From assembly GCF_036010485.1 (NCBI RefSeq), contig NZ_CP108568.1, forward strand, positions 3,851,001-3,915,000: a DNA stretch of 64,000 nucleotides, given 5' to 3'. Under the pieces are notes generated by a model that did not search any database, was not told the origin of the DNA, and saw nothing but the letters and a program-made list of their open reading frames with translations. The stretch is from Streptomyces sp. NBC_01198 (GTDB taxonomy: Bacteria; Actinomycetota; Actinomycetes; Streptomycetales; Streptomycetaceae). The translations under genes and the position numbers were made by a program. Below, piece after piece: positions 35,155 to 43,248 of this stretch; position 1 is the first letter of the stretch, and every line of letters begins with the position of its first letter.

Positions 35155-36165
35155 ATGAGATACACGCAGTTGGGCCGGACCGGCCTCAAGGTCGGGCGGC
35201 TGGTGCTCGGGACGATGAACTTCGGGTCGGAGACCGATGAGGCCACCGCGTACGGCGTGATGGACACCGCGCTGGACGCCGGGGTGAACTTCTTCGACAC
35301 CGCCAACATCTACGGCGACGACGGCCACAAGGGCCTCACCGAGGAGGTGCTGGGCGGCTGGTTCGCCCAGGGCGGCGGGCGGCGGGACAAGGTCGTACTG
35401 GCCACCAAGCTCTACGGCAACATGACCAACGACGGCACGCCCTGGAGCGAGCAGTCCTGGCCCAATCACGACCACCTGTCGGCGCTGAACATCCGCCGCG
35501 AGGTCGAGGCCAGCCTCAGGCGGCTGCGCACCGACCACATCGACGTCTACCAGTTCCACCACATCGACCGGGCGACGCCCTGGGACGAGATCTGGCAGGC
35601 GATCGACGTCCTGGTCGCCCAGGGCAAGATCCTCTACGCCGGGTCGAGCAACTTCGCCGGCTGGCACATCGCGCAGGCCAACGAGGCTGCCCGGCGCCGC
35701 AGTTCGCTCGGGCTGGTGAGCGAGCAGTGCTTCTACAACCTGGCCCAGCGCACCGCCGAGATGGACGTGATCCCGGCCGCGCAGGCGTACGGCCTCGGGG
35801 TCATACCGTGGTCACCGCTGAACCAGGGCCTGTTGGGCGGGGCGCTGCGCAAGGAGCGGGAGGGCGGCGGGTCGCGCACGTCGGTGGGCCGCTCGGCGGC
35901 CGGCCTCGCGGACCCGGCGGTCCGCGCGCGGGTCCAGGCCTACGAGGACCTGTGCGCCGAGCACGCCCTGGAGCCCGGCGAGGTCGCCCTGGCCTGGCTG
36001 CTCACCCGCCCCGGCGTGACGGCCCCGATCGTCGGCCCCCGCACCCCGGCCCACCTGGCCTCGGCCCTGCGCGCCCTGGACCTCGACCTCACCCCCGACC
36101 TGCTGACCGCCCTGGACACCATCTTCCCGGGCCCCGGCCCGTCCCCGGAGGCCTTCGCCTGGTGA
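35155..36165 (+). CDS. Aldo/keto reductase
   Basis: 336-residue aldo/keto reductase of the YghZ/Kv-beta-like group: FFDTANIYGDD, ATKLYG and YQFHHID carry Asp, Tyr, Lys and His; VGPRTPAHLASALRA is the nucleotide loop. Fourth such enzyme in the window but from a different subfamily than 12153 and 24533. No Shine-Dalgarno before ATG 35155. Divergent from kdp; 282 bp separate the two starts, in which I see no clear promoter. Confidence 0.88.
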   Translation: MRYTQLGRTGLKVGRLVLGTMNFGSETDEATAYGVMDTALDAGVNFFDTANIYGDDGHKGLTEEVLGGWFAQGGGRRDKVVLATKLYGNMTNDGTPWSEQSWPNHDHLSALNIRREVEASLRRLRTDHIDVYQFHHIDRATPWDEIWQAIDVLVAQGKILYAGSSNFAGWHIAQANEAARRRSSLGLVSEQCFYNLAQRTAEMDVIPAAQAYGLGVIPWSPLNQGLLGGALRKEREGGGSRTSVGRSAAGLADPAVRARVQAYEDLCAEHALEPGEVALAWLLTRPGVTAPIVGPRTPAHLASALRALDLDLTPDLLTALDTIFPGPGPSPEAFAW

Positions 36166-36242
36166 CGAGCCCGGCGGGGGGCGTCGCTCCCGGTAACGGT
36201 GAGCCGACCGTCTGTCTGCAAGAGCGCACCATCCGCCGTCGT

Positions 36243-36266
36243 AGCCTGGTGACACCCCACCAGGCT
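36243..36266. promoter_or_regulatory. 9-bp inverted repeat before the HemC-like gene
   Basis: AGCCTGGTG (36243-36251) and CACCAGGCT (36258-36266), spacer 6 nt, ending just before the GGAG ribosome site at 36268. Probable operator; as RNA it would sit next to the ribosome site. Confidence 0.5.
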
Positions 36267-36282
36267 CGGAGAATTGGTCACC

Positions 36283-37224
36283 GTGGCTCACTACCTCGTC
36301 GGCTCGCGTGCGAGCAACCTTGCGAAAGCCCAAGTGCGTGAGTACCTCAGCCCGTTGCGCGAGCGTTTCCCGAACACGCGGTTCACGCATCGCGTGATCC
36401 TCGAAGGAGGCGACAGAGATCGTAGGTCGGTCGTGTCGAAGGTCTCGGCTGTCAGCGGTGGGTCGGCTTTCAGCAGCGAGCAGGAAGCGGCTTTGGCGCG
36501 TGGAGACGTCGATGTAGTCGTCCACTCGCTGAAAGACCTTCCCACGTCCAACCCGAGCGGTCTCACGTTGCTGCCCCCACCGGGACGGGAAGACGTACGC
36601 GATGCGCTGTGCGGCTCGACTCTGGCCGGGCTGCGCAAAGGCGCGCGGGTCGGCACGGGAGCGCCCCGCCGGGCCGCGCAGCTTCTCGCGGTGCGTCCGG
36701 ACCTCGACCTCGTCCCGATCCGGGGGAACGTCCCGCCCCGCTTGAAGAAGATCGAGTCCGAGGGGCTTGACGCGGTCGTCCTCGCGGCGGCGGGGCTGTA
36801 TCGACTCGGCCTGCACGAGGCAATCGGCGAACTGCTGCCACTCGACCGGTTCCCGCCGAGCCCCGGCCAGGGCGCTTTGGGAATCCAGGTCAGAACGGAC
36901 GAGTCCTCGGCCGCGCTGCGCGAGATCCTGTCCACGGTCGCCGACGCCGACGTCGACGCGGCTATCCGGGCCGAGCGGGCTCTGCTGGCCGAGCTGCACG
37001 GCGGGTGCAGCGTGCCCGTAGGCGCGTATGGCGAAGTCCTGCCCGACGGGGATCTCAGACTGTCCGGACAGGTGAGTTCGCTGGACGGCACAGCGCAGAT
37101 CTCGGGGACCCTGACCGGGCCGTCGGCTGAGCCGGAAAAGCTCGGTGCCGCCCTGGCCGCCACGCTCATCGCGCAGGGCGCGCATTCGATCCTTGACGCG
37201 GTGCGAGCGGTGCTGCCGACTTAA
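36283..37224 (+). CDS. HemC-like protein (hydroxymethylbilane synthase family)
   Basis: 313-residue member of the porphobilinogen deaminase family, which assembles four porphobilinogens into hydroxymethylbilane on a dipyrromethane cofactor. Starting at GTG 36283 (GGAG 11 nt upstream) the cofactor Cys is residue 242, in LHGGCSVP. The catalytic Asp (HSLKDLP) and arginines (GSRAS, APRR, RGNVPPRL) are kept. The lid/loop region is altered: GGKGLF is GGSAF. Lower GC than neighbours and pairing with a HemB-like gene that lacks catalytic lysines suggest a specialised pathway rather than housekeeping haem synthesis. TTG 36274 is less likely as start. Confidence 0.8.
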   Translation: MAHYLVGSRASNLAKAQVREYLSPLRERFPNTRFTHRVILEGGDRDRRSVVSKVSAVSGGSAFSSEQEAALARGDVDVVVHSLKDLPTSNPSGLTLLPPPGREDVRDALCGSTLAGLRKGARVGTGAPRRAAQLLAVRPDLDLVPIRGNVPPRLKKIESEGLDAVVLAAAGLYRLGLHEAIGELLPLDRFPPSPGQGALGIQVRTDESSAALREILSTVADADVDAAIRAERALLAELHGGCSVPVGAYGEVLPDGDLRLSGQVSSLDGTAQISGTLTGPSAEPEKLGAALAATLIAQGAHSILDAVRAVLPT

Positions 37225-38195
37225 GTGAGCTGTCGGGCGCGATCAAGCGCCGCGTAGGTGACATTGCCATTCGCGCCTGCCCTCTTGAGCATCGTGAACA
37301 GCTCGATCAGCAGACGCACGTCTCGCTGTCCCGACTCAGGGTCGATCCAGGTCAGCGACCTGTACTCGCCGGACACCGAGAACGGGAAGAGGGGCGCGCG
37401 GGTGACTCCACGAAGGGTGGCGAGCACGTCCGCCGTGAACTGTGCGGGCTCCAGAAGGATCATGTCAGCGCCCGCCTCCTCCATCCGTAAGGCCGTGTCG
37501 ATGAACTGCTCGGCCTTCCCGGGGTTGATCTGAAACTCGCGGTTGGTCCCTGCTTGCGGGGTCGCGCCCATCGTGCGCCGGAAGTCGTCGTACAGGCTCG
37601 ACCAGAAGATGACGTGCGGCATGACGGACACTTCGTCGTGCCCTGACTGGTCGAGTGCCTTCCGCGCACCCGCGACCGTGCCCAGCACCATGGAAGCGGG
37701 ACCGACTACGTCCGCGCCCGCTTCCGCGTGAGCAACAGCCTGGCGAGCGGTGACCTCGATGGTTCGGCGTACGTCGGGCTTCCCGTCGCGGTTGGTCAGG
37801 TAGCAGACGCCATCGGCGGTGTAGGAGCACAGGCACGTTTCCGTCATGACCGCGAGGTCCGGCGCGGCGCTCTTGCATTCGCTCACAGCCCGCGCCATAA
37901 GCGAATTGGGAGAGACCGATACTTCTCCCGTGGCGTCCCGCTGCAGGAACTCGGCGAACAGCTTCACGGACGGGATACCGAGTCCAACCGCCTCATGGAT
38001 CACCGCGGGAATCTCGGCGAGGGTCAGCGTGGGCATGGGACGGTCGGCGGGCTCCTCGGTGACGAGCAGCACCATGCACAGATCGGCCGGGGTGAGCGTC
38101 TGGGCCTCCAGCAAGCGGCGCACTGCTGGCCGGCCTCGGAGCGGGCTTGTCACCCTGGGTGTCGTACTCGGTCCCTGATCGGTGGTTGTGGTCAC
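37221..38195 (-). CDS. HemB-like protein lacking both Schiff-base lysines
   Basis: 324-residue homologue of porphobilinogen synthase (5-aminolevulinate dehydratase). The zinc Cys triad is kept (Cys121, Cys123, Cys131 in CLCSYTADGVC) and the fold is recognisable throughout (AEAGADVVGP, REFQINPGKAEQF). The lysines that bind the two aminolevulinates are replaced: Ile196 in VIFWSSLYDDF (normally SAKFASAFYGPF) and Glu249 in ILLEPAQ (normally MVKPG). SDMMDGR is ASMVLGT. It cannot use the normal mechanism. One TTA codon (37488-37490) suggests bldA control. Its stop overlaps that of the convergent HemC-like gene. GTG 38195 with GAGGGGA. Confidence 0.8.
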   Translation of the reverse strand: MTTTTDQGPSTTPRVTSPLRGRPAVRRLLEAQTLTPADLCMVLLVTEEPADRPMPTLTLAEIPAVIHEAVGLGIPSVKLFAEFLQRDATGEVSVSPNSLMARAVSECKSAAPDLAVMTETCLCSYTADGVCYLTNRDGKPDVRRTIEVTARQAVAHAEAGADVVGPASMVLGTVAGARKALDQSGHDEVSVMPHVIFWSSLYDDFRRTMGATPQAGTNREFQINPGKAEQFIDTALRMEEAGADMILLEPAQFTADVLATLRGVTRAPLFPFSVSGEYRSLTWIDPESGQRDVRLLIELFTMLKRAGANGNVTYAALDRARQLT

Positions 38196-38358
38196 GGTTC
38201 GTCCCCTCGTTTCGGGCGGTCGTCGGGCGCGGGCTGTCGTTCAGCTCGGCTCGTCGGTCTTCCAGGAGTGCGGTCCCGGGTGGGCGAGGAAGTGTGCGCA
38301 CGCTCCCCGGTGAATCGTTCAACTGGTCGTTTGTGCACGGAAAGAAGGTGCCACCGCC

Positions 38359-39186
38359 TTGAATCGCAAGGAGTTGGACCCGGGAAAGTCGCCCAAGGCT
38401 GCGTATGGCGCCCGCTTGCGCAGCTCACGAGAAGAACGCGGCTGGAATCAGGAGCAGTTGGCGGAGCGGCTGGAATACGCCAGTTCCCACGTGTCGGCCG
38501 TAGAAACTGCTCGGAAGCCGCCGACCTTGCGCTTTTCGCGAAGTGCGGATCTGGCCCTCGGCACCGGTGATCTGTTTGAACGCCTGTGGCGGGAGCTCAA
38601 GCACGGTGTGCTCCTGGAGGGGTTCCCGGAGTACGTGTCGTACGAGGCGTGTGCGACGGAACTATGGGGCTTCGAGATCGGGATCGTCCCGGGTCTGCTG
38701 CAGACGCCGGAGTACGCACGAGCGCTGGCTCAGAGCGCTGCGCGGCGCGGCTCCATCAGCTCTGAGCACGCGGAGGAACGCGTAATAGCCCTGGCGGAGC
38801 GGCAAGCGGCGCTGATACGCCCCCGCCCCCCGATGGTGTTCGTCGTGATGGACGAGAGCTGCGTCCGGCAGCACGTCGGCGACCCGGAGGTCATGGAGGC
38901 CCAACTGGAGCGGCTGGTCGAGTTCGCCGCCAACCCCATGACCGTGCTCCAGGTGGCGCCGTTCACTATGGGCGAGCGTCGCGCCTTTCGGCTGCCGTTG
39001 AACTTGGTGACACTGCCCGATCGATCGGTCGTCTCCTACACCGAATCGCTCGCCCAAGGGCATCTGGACCGCGAACCGACCACCGTGCTGCCGGTGTTGA
39101 TGACCTACCATCAGCTACAGGCCGACGTGCTGTCCCAGGCGGAATCCGTGGCCTTGATCAATGAGGTACGAAAGGGCATATCGTGA
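38359..39186 (+). CDS. XRE-family regulator with DUF5753 domain (WhiJ-like)
   Basis: 275-residue regulator. An XRE helix-turn-helix (about 15-70; NQEQLAERLEYASSHVSAVE) is followed by the C-terminal domain typical of streptomycete WhiJ-like proteins (GIVPGLLQTPEYARAL, MVFVVMDESCVRQHVG, VLQVAPFTMGERR). TTG start at 38359 with GAAGG upstream. Stop overlaps the DUF397 gene start (GTGA). Such XRE-DUF397 pairs influence development and antibiotic production. It is divergent from the HemB-like gene, so it is the likely local regulator. Confidence 0.82.
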   Translation: MNRKELDPGKSPKAAYGARLRSSREERGWNQEQLAERLEYASSHVSAVETARKPPTLRFSRSADLALGTGDLFERLWRELKHGVLLEGFPEYVSYEACATELWGFEIGIVPGLLQTPEYARALAQSAARRGSISSEHAEERVIALAERQAALIRPRPPMVFVVMDESCVRQHVGDPEVMEAQLERLVEFAANPMTVLQVAPFTMGERRAFRLPLNLVTLPDRSVVSYTESLAQGHLDREPTTVLPVLMTYHQLQADVLSQAESVALINEVRKGIS

Positions 39187-39386
39187 CGACGACCGACTCC
39201 CCCCGCTGGTTCACGTCCTCCTACAGCGACAATGGCGGCACCTGCGTCGAGGTCGCGGTGAATGTCCCGGGCGTGATCCCCGTCCGCGACTCCAAGGACC
39301 CCGCCGGTACCGCGCTGGCCTTCACCCCCGACGCCTGGACGGCCTTCGTCTCCGACGTCCGCGACGGCGGCTTCCCGACCGTCTGA
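39183..39386 (+). CDS. DUF397 protein
   Basis: 67-residue DUF397 protein: WFTSSYSDNGGTCVEVAVN, VPVRDSKDP-like and FTPDAWTAFV segments are characteristic. Partner of WhiJ-like XRE regulators; thought to antagonise or modify their DNA binding. GTG 39183 overlaps the regulator stop, so both are made together. Composition returns to the high GC of the neighbours. Confidence 0.88.
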   Translation: MTTTDSPRWFTSSYSDNGGTCVEVAVNVPGVIPVRDSKDPAGTALAFTPDAWTAFVSDVRDGGFPTV

Positions 39387-39410
39387 GCACTGAACGGCCC
39401 CGCCGCCCGA

Positions 39411-39821
39411 CTACGCGTTGGACCAGTCGCGGGTGGAGAGCACCAGCAGATAGCCGTCCGGGTCCTGGAGGGTGACCCCCCAGGTGTCCCAGTAGGGGTT
39501 GTGGGCCGGCACCCGCTTCCCGCCGTGGCGTTCGAGCTGTGCCACCAGGGAGTCGGGCACCGGTTCGCCGAGGTAGACGACCAGGAGGTCATCGGGGGTC
39601 TGCCGCGGTTCCAGGGGGGCGGCGGGATCGTGGACGAGCTCCAGATGCCAGGGGGCGTCGGGCCAGCCGACCATGAGGAGTGAGCTCTGGCCCGGGGTGC
39701 CGTCCGCTGCGTGCCGGTACAGCACGTCGAGGCCGAGCCCCGAGACCCAGAAACGCTCCGCTGCCCGGAGGTCACGCGAGGGCCGGGCGATGCGGATGTG
39801 GGCTGTGCCGTCAGCCGGCAT
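39411..39821 (-). CDS. VOC (glyoxalase/bleomycin resistance) family protein
   Basis: 136-residue two-module VOC protein: IRIARPSRDLRAAERFWVSGLGL opens module one (read in parts IARPSRDLRAAERF, GLGLDVLY); HLELVHDP supplies a metal-site Glu; VTLQDPDGYLLVL closes the second. Family members are dioxygenases, lyases or antibiotic-binding proteins; function here unknown. Very strong ribosome site AGGAGGTA before ATG 39821. Confidence 0.85.
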   Translation of the reverse strand: MPADGTAHIRIARPSRDLRAAERFWVSGLGLDVLYRHAADGTPGQSSLLMVGWPDAPWHLELVHDPAAPLEPRQTPDDLLVVYLGEPVPDSLVAQLERHGGKRVPAHNPYWDTWGVTLQDPDGYLLVLSTRDWSNA

Positions 39822-39893
39822 CGGGGTACCTCCTGCATGGGGCGGGGCCGCTCGGCGCCCCGGCGGGCGTCGAGAGCTGAGCGGGGGGACGGG

Positions 39894-40115
39894 TCAGTGC
39901 GGGGCGGGGGCGCCGCGGACGGTGAGGTCGGCCAGCAGGGACTCCGTGGCGGCCGCCACCGCGTCCACAGCCGCCTCGAAGGCCTCGCGGTTGTGGGCCG
40001 CGGGGGCGCGGAAGCCGGAGATCTTCCTGACGTACTGCAGCGCGGCCGCCCGGATGTCCTCGTCGTGGACCTCGGGGGTCATCGGGGGGCGGAGGGTCTT
40101 GATACTTCGGCACAT
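39894..40115 (-). CDS. DUF2277 family protein
   Basis: 73-residue protein beginning MCRSIKTLRPP, the hallmark of DUF2277, with EDIRAAALQYVRKISGF and the C-terminal helix typical of the family. Function unknown. ATG 40115 has GGAG 4 nt upstream; the open frame runs further upstream but has no gene-like content. Confidence 0.82.
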   Translation of the reverse strand: MCRSIKTLRPPMTPEVHDEDIRAAALQYVRKISGFRAPAAHNREAFEAAVDAVAAATESLLADLTVRGAPAPH

Positions 40116-40162
40116 GTCTCCAGTGTGCCGCGCGGGTCCGACAACCTGAACGCCCCAGCCTC

Positions 40163-40191
40163 TTGGCTCACAGCCGACCCGGTGCTTCAAT
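40163..40191 (+). promoter_or_regulatory. Candidate chitosanase promoter
   Basis: TTGGCT (40163-40168), 17-nt spacer, TTCAAT (40186-40191). The palindromic operator begins 11 bp below the -10, over the expected transcription start. Confidence 0.45.
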
Positions 40192-40201
40192 GCCTTCCAT
40201 T

Positions 40202-40222
40202 GGTTAGGAAGCTTTCCTAACC
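40202..40222. promoter_or_regulatory. Palindromic operator of the chitosanase gene
   Basis: GGTTAGGAA (40202-40210) and TTCCTAACC (40214-40222) with a 3-nt spacer, perfect. AT-rich palindromes of this kind upstream of streptomycete chitosanase genes are bound by the ROK-family repressor CsnR; I assign by resemblance, from memory. Confidence 0.65.
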
Positions 40223-40279
40223 GCACAGCCACGCACCGCAGTTGGCCGCCCGCGACGGGCGGCCGGAACGGAGACGCAC

Positions 40280-41170
40280 GTGCACAAGTCCCCCCACAGC
40301 ACACCCGCCCACCGGCGCCCCAGCCGCCGGATCGCGCTGATCGCCGCAGCCGGCGTGCTGGCCGGCGGCGGCGCCTCGCTCGCGCTGGCCGGCACCGGCA
40401 ACGCCGCGGTCACCCCGCACCACCGTACGACCGCGGCCGCCCCCGCGGCGGCCACGGGTCTGGCCGACCCGCACAAGAAGGAGATCGCGATGGAGCTGGT
40501 CTCCTCCGCGGAGAACTCCTCCCTGGACTGGAAGGCACAGTACAAGTACATCGAGGACATCGGCGACGGCCGCGGCTACACCGCCGGCATCATCGGCTTC
40601 TGCTCGGGCACCGGCGACATGCTGGAGCTGGTCCAGCACTACACCGACCTGGAACCCGGCAACGTGCTGGCCAAGTACCTGCCCGCCCTTGAGCAGGTCA
40701 ACGGCTCCGACTCGCATTCGGGCCTGGGCACCGCCTTCGTCAGCGCGTGGAAGACCGCCGCGAAGGACACCGTCTTCCAGCAGGCGCAGAACGACGAGCG
40801 CGACGACGTGTACTTCAACCCGTCGGTGAACCAGGCCAAGTCGGACGGCCTCGGCACCCTCGGGCAGTTCATCTACTACGACGCCATCGTCATGCACGGC
40901 CCCGGCGACGACTCGGTCAGCTTCGGCGGCATCCGCAAGACGGCGATGAAGAAGGCCAAGACCCCGGCGCAGGGCGGCAACGAGACCACCTACCTCAACG
41001 CCTTCCTCGACGCGCGCAAGGCCGCGATGAAGACCGAGGACGCGCACGACGACACCAGCCGCGTGGACACAGAGCAGCGTCCGTTCCTCCAGGCGGGCAA
41101 CCTCAACCTGGACCCGCCGCTGCGCTGGAAGACCTACGGCGACTCCTACCAGATCCTCACCCTCCCGTAG
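40280..41170 (+). CDS. csnA: Secreted GH46 chitosanase
   Basis: 296-residue secreted endo-chitosanase hydrolysing beta-1,4-linked glucosamine. Signal peptide to about residue 43 (RRPSRR n-region). Mature part starts near DPHKKEIAMELVSSAENSS; the catalytic acid Glu lies in SAENSS and the base Asp in EDIGDGRGYTAG, both as in Streptomyces N174 chitosanase. FCSGTGDMLELV and QFIYYDAIVMHG are further family signatures. GTG 40280 with GGAG upstream. Regulated by the upstream palindrome; a strong hairpin follows. Confidence 0.93.
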   Translation: MHKSPHSTPAHRRPSRRIALIAAAGVLAGGGASLALAGTGNAAVTPHHRTTAAAPAAATGLADPHKKEIAMELVSSAENSSLDWKAQYKYIEDIGDGRGYTAGIIGFCSGTGDMLELVQHYTDLEPGNVLAKYLPALEQVNGSDSHSGLGTAFVSAWKTAAKDTVFQQAQNDERDDVYFNPSVNQAKSDGLGTLGQFIYYDAIVMHGPGDDSVSFGGIRKTAMKKAKTPAQGGNETTYLNAFLDARKAAMKTEDAHDDTSRVDTEQRPFLQAGNLNLDPPLRWKTYGDSYQILTLP

Positions 41171-41180
41171 CGGAGGCCCG

Positions 41181-41218
41181 GCGGCCCGGACGCAGGCGCC
41201 ATCCGGCGTCCGGGCCGC
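41181..41218 (+). terminator. Chitosanase terminator hairpin
   Basis: 13-bp perfect stem (41181-41193 with 41206-41218) and 12-nt loop, 11 bp after the stop codon. Confidence 0.7.
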
Positions 41219-41286
41219 TGCTAGGCTCCGGCTACGACGCAGAGGTCGGATGTCTGCGCGCCCGTACGAGTGAGGAGCCGCCGCCC

Positions 41287-41709
41287 ATGCTGCGCTACCA
41301 GCTGACCCACCCGACCATTCTGGCGGCCCTGGCATCCGCGGGGCACGGCTCCCGGATCCTGATCAGCGACGGCCACTACCCGCACACCACCGGCGCCAAC
41401 CCGGCCGCCGAGCGGGTCTACCTCAACCTCGCCCCCGACCGGCTCCTGGTCACCGAGGTGCTGTCCGCGCTGGCCGACGCGGTGCCCGTGGAGTCCGCGA
41501 CCGTCATGGCCCCGCCGTCCGACCAGCCGGAACCGCCCGTCTTCGGCGACTTCCGCGCCGCCCTCCCGCAGCTGCCCGCGCTGGCGGCGCTGGACCGCTT
41601 CGCCTTCTACGACGCCGCCCGCGGCCCCGACACCGCCCTGGTCATCGCCACCGGCGACCGGCGCACCTACGCCAACCTGCTGCTGACGCTCGGCGTACGC
41701 CAGGACTGA
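41287..41709 (+). CDS. RbsD/FucU family protein (sugar mutarotase)
   Basis: 140-residue RbsD/FucU-type protein; these interconvert anomers of ribose or fucose. MLRYQLTHPTILAALASAGHGSRILISDGHYP (read in parts: LTHPTILAALASAGHG, ILISDGHYP) contains the catalytic His/Asp region; TGDRRTYANLLLTLGV closes the fold. No sugar kinase or transporter is adjacent, so the substrate is open. ATG 41287 with GAGGAG upstream. Confidence 0.82.
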   Translation: MLRYQLTHPTILAALASAGHGSRILISDGHYPHTTGANPAAERVYLNLAPDRLLVTEVLSALADAVPVESATVMAPPSDQPEPPVFGDFRAALPQLPALAALDRFAFYDAARGPDTALVIATGDRRTYANLLLTLGVRQD

Positions 41710-41744
41710 CCCGCGGCGCCCACCCGACAGCCGGGGGCGGCGCG

Positions 41745-43247
41745 TCACGCCGACGGGAGGCGGATGCGGAAGGTGGCGCCGCGCCCCGGTGCGGTGTCCA
41801 GTTCCACGTGGCCGCCGTGCGCGGTGATCAGGGCCGCCGCGATCGACAGGCCGAGGCCCGCGCCGCCGCCGGTGGCGCGGGTGCGGGAGGCGTCGGTGCG
41901 GTAGAAGCGCTCGAAGACCCGGGCGGCCTGGGCGGGGGTCAGCCCCGGGCCGGTGTCGGCGACCTCCAGGACACCGTGGCCGTCGTGCGTGCCGACGCCG
42001 ATACGGACCGGGCTGCCCGGCGGGGTGTGGGCGACGGCGTTGCCGACCAGGTTGGCGACGACCTGGCGCAGCCGGGCCTCGTCGCCCAGCACCGGCGCCG
42101 GGGCGGGCGGTCCCGAGCCGGGTCCTGTGAGGGTGACCGTGCGGGCCGGGCCGAGCGCGGTGGTGTCGTGCAGCGCGTCCACCGCGAGGGTGCGCAGGTC
42201 CATCGGCGCCAGCTGGACCGGGCGCAGCTCCTCGGTGCGGACCAGGGTCAGCAGGTCCTCGACCAGCCCGCCGAGGCGTACGGCCTCGCTCTCGATACGC
42301 GCCATGGTCCGCTTGACGTCGGCCTCGTCGGGCAGCGCGCCCATCCGGTAGAGCTCGGCGAAGCCGCGGATGCCGGCCAGCGGGGTGCGCAGCTCGTGGC
42401 TGGCGTCGGCGACGAAGCGCCGCATCTGGTCCTCGGACTCGGCGCGGGCGGCGAAGGCCGACTCGATCTGCGCGAGCATGCCGTTCAGGGCGAAGGACAG
42501 CCGGCCCGCCTCCGTACGCGGCGAGGCGGCCGGCATCCGGTGCGACAGCGGGCGGCCCGCGGCGATCTCCGCGGCCGTGGCCTCGATCTGCCGCAGCGGC
42601 CGCAGCCCGGCGCGTACCGCGAACCAGCCGGCGACACCGAGCAGCGCCACGACCACCCCGCCGATCAGCAGGAAGGCGGTGGAGAGCCGGTCGGTGGTGG
42701 AGGACACCTCGTCCAGCGAGGCGGCGACGGCGACCCCGGCGGGCAGCGCGTGCCCGACCGCAGTGCCGGTCGTCGTCACCGGCACGATCAGCACCCGCCA
42801 GCGCCCGCCGCCGTGGTCGCTGGCGACGTCGAAGGGGGTGCCCAGGTGGGCGGTCAGCGCGGCCGCGTCCATGGTGGGCCACAGCGGGCGCGGGTCGCCG
42901 GCCGCCACCGGCAGCCGGAACTGGTCGGAGACCTGCCCGTCGGCCGCGGCGAAGGCCACCACGAACTGGCTGGGCAGCCACGGCCGGTTGCCCGGGCGGA
43001 TGTTGCGGGGCGCGGGTACGCCCTCGGTGCCGAGCCGCTGCGCGAGCGGGCCGCCGTAGCGCTGGAGCTGCTGGTCGACCCGCTGCACCAGCTGGCCGCG
43101 TACCGAGCCGAGCACCACGGTGTCGCTGACCGCGAGGCCGAGCAGCACGAGCACCAGCGACAGCAGCACCAGCCGGGCCCGCAGCGACAGGGCGGACGGC
43201 AGGAAGTCCCGCAGCGAACGCGGGGCGGGGCGGGCGGGCCTGACCAT
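41745..43247 (-). CDS. Sensor histidine kinase
   Basis: 500-residue kinase. Membrane helix 1 (about 25-45), an extracytoplasmic domain of about 150 residues, helix 2 (LLIGGVVVALLGVAGWF region), HAMP, HisKA with His284 in DASHELRTP, HATPase with N-box VANLVGNAVAHTPP and G-boxes DTGPGLT and GAGLGLS. Resembles TrcS/CutS-type kinases. ATG 43247 lies 1 bp after the regulator stop. Last gene of the efflux-linked set. Confidence 0.85.
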   Translation of the reverse strand: MVRPARPAPRSLRDFLPSALSLRARLVLLSLVLVLLGLAVSDTVVLGSVRGQLVQRVDQQLQRYGGPLAQRLGTEGVPAPRNIRPGNRPWLPSQFVVAFAAADGQVSDQFRLPVAAGDPRPLWPTMDAAALTAHLGTPFDVASDHGGGRWRVLIVPVTTTGTAVGHALPAGVAVAASLDEVSSTTDRLSTAFLLIGGVVVALLGVAGWFAVRAGLRPLRQIEATAAEIAAGRPLSHRMPAASPRTEAGRLSFALNGMLAQIESAFAARAESEDQMRRFVADASHELRTPLAGIRGFAELYRMGALPDEADVKRTMARIESEAVRLGGLVEDLLTLVRTEELRPVQLAPMDLRTLAVDALHDTTALGPARTVTLTGPGSGPPAPAPVLGDEARLRQVVANLVGNAVAHTPPGSPVRIGVGTHDGHGVLEVADTGPGLTPAQAARVFERFYRTDASRTRATGGGAGLGLSIAAALITAHGGHVELDTAPGRGATFRIRLPSA

Positions 43248-43248
43248 C

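Noticed and set aside
36283..37224. Calling the HemC-like gene the housekeeping hemC
   Set aside because: Altered lid loop, low GC and pairing with a non-catalytic HemB-like gene make this unsafe without seeing the rest of the genome.
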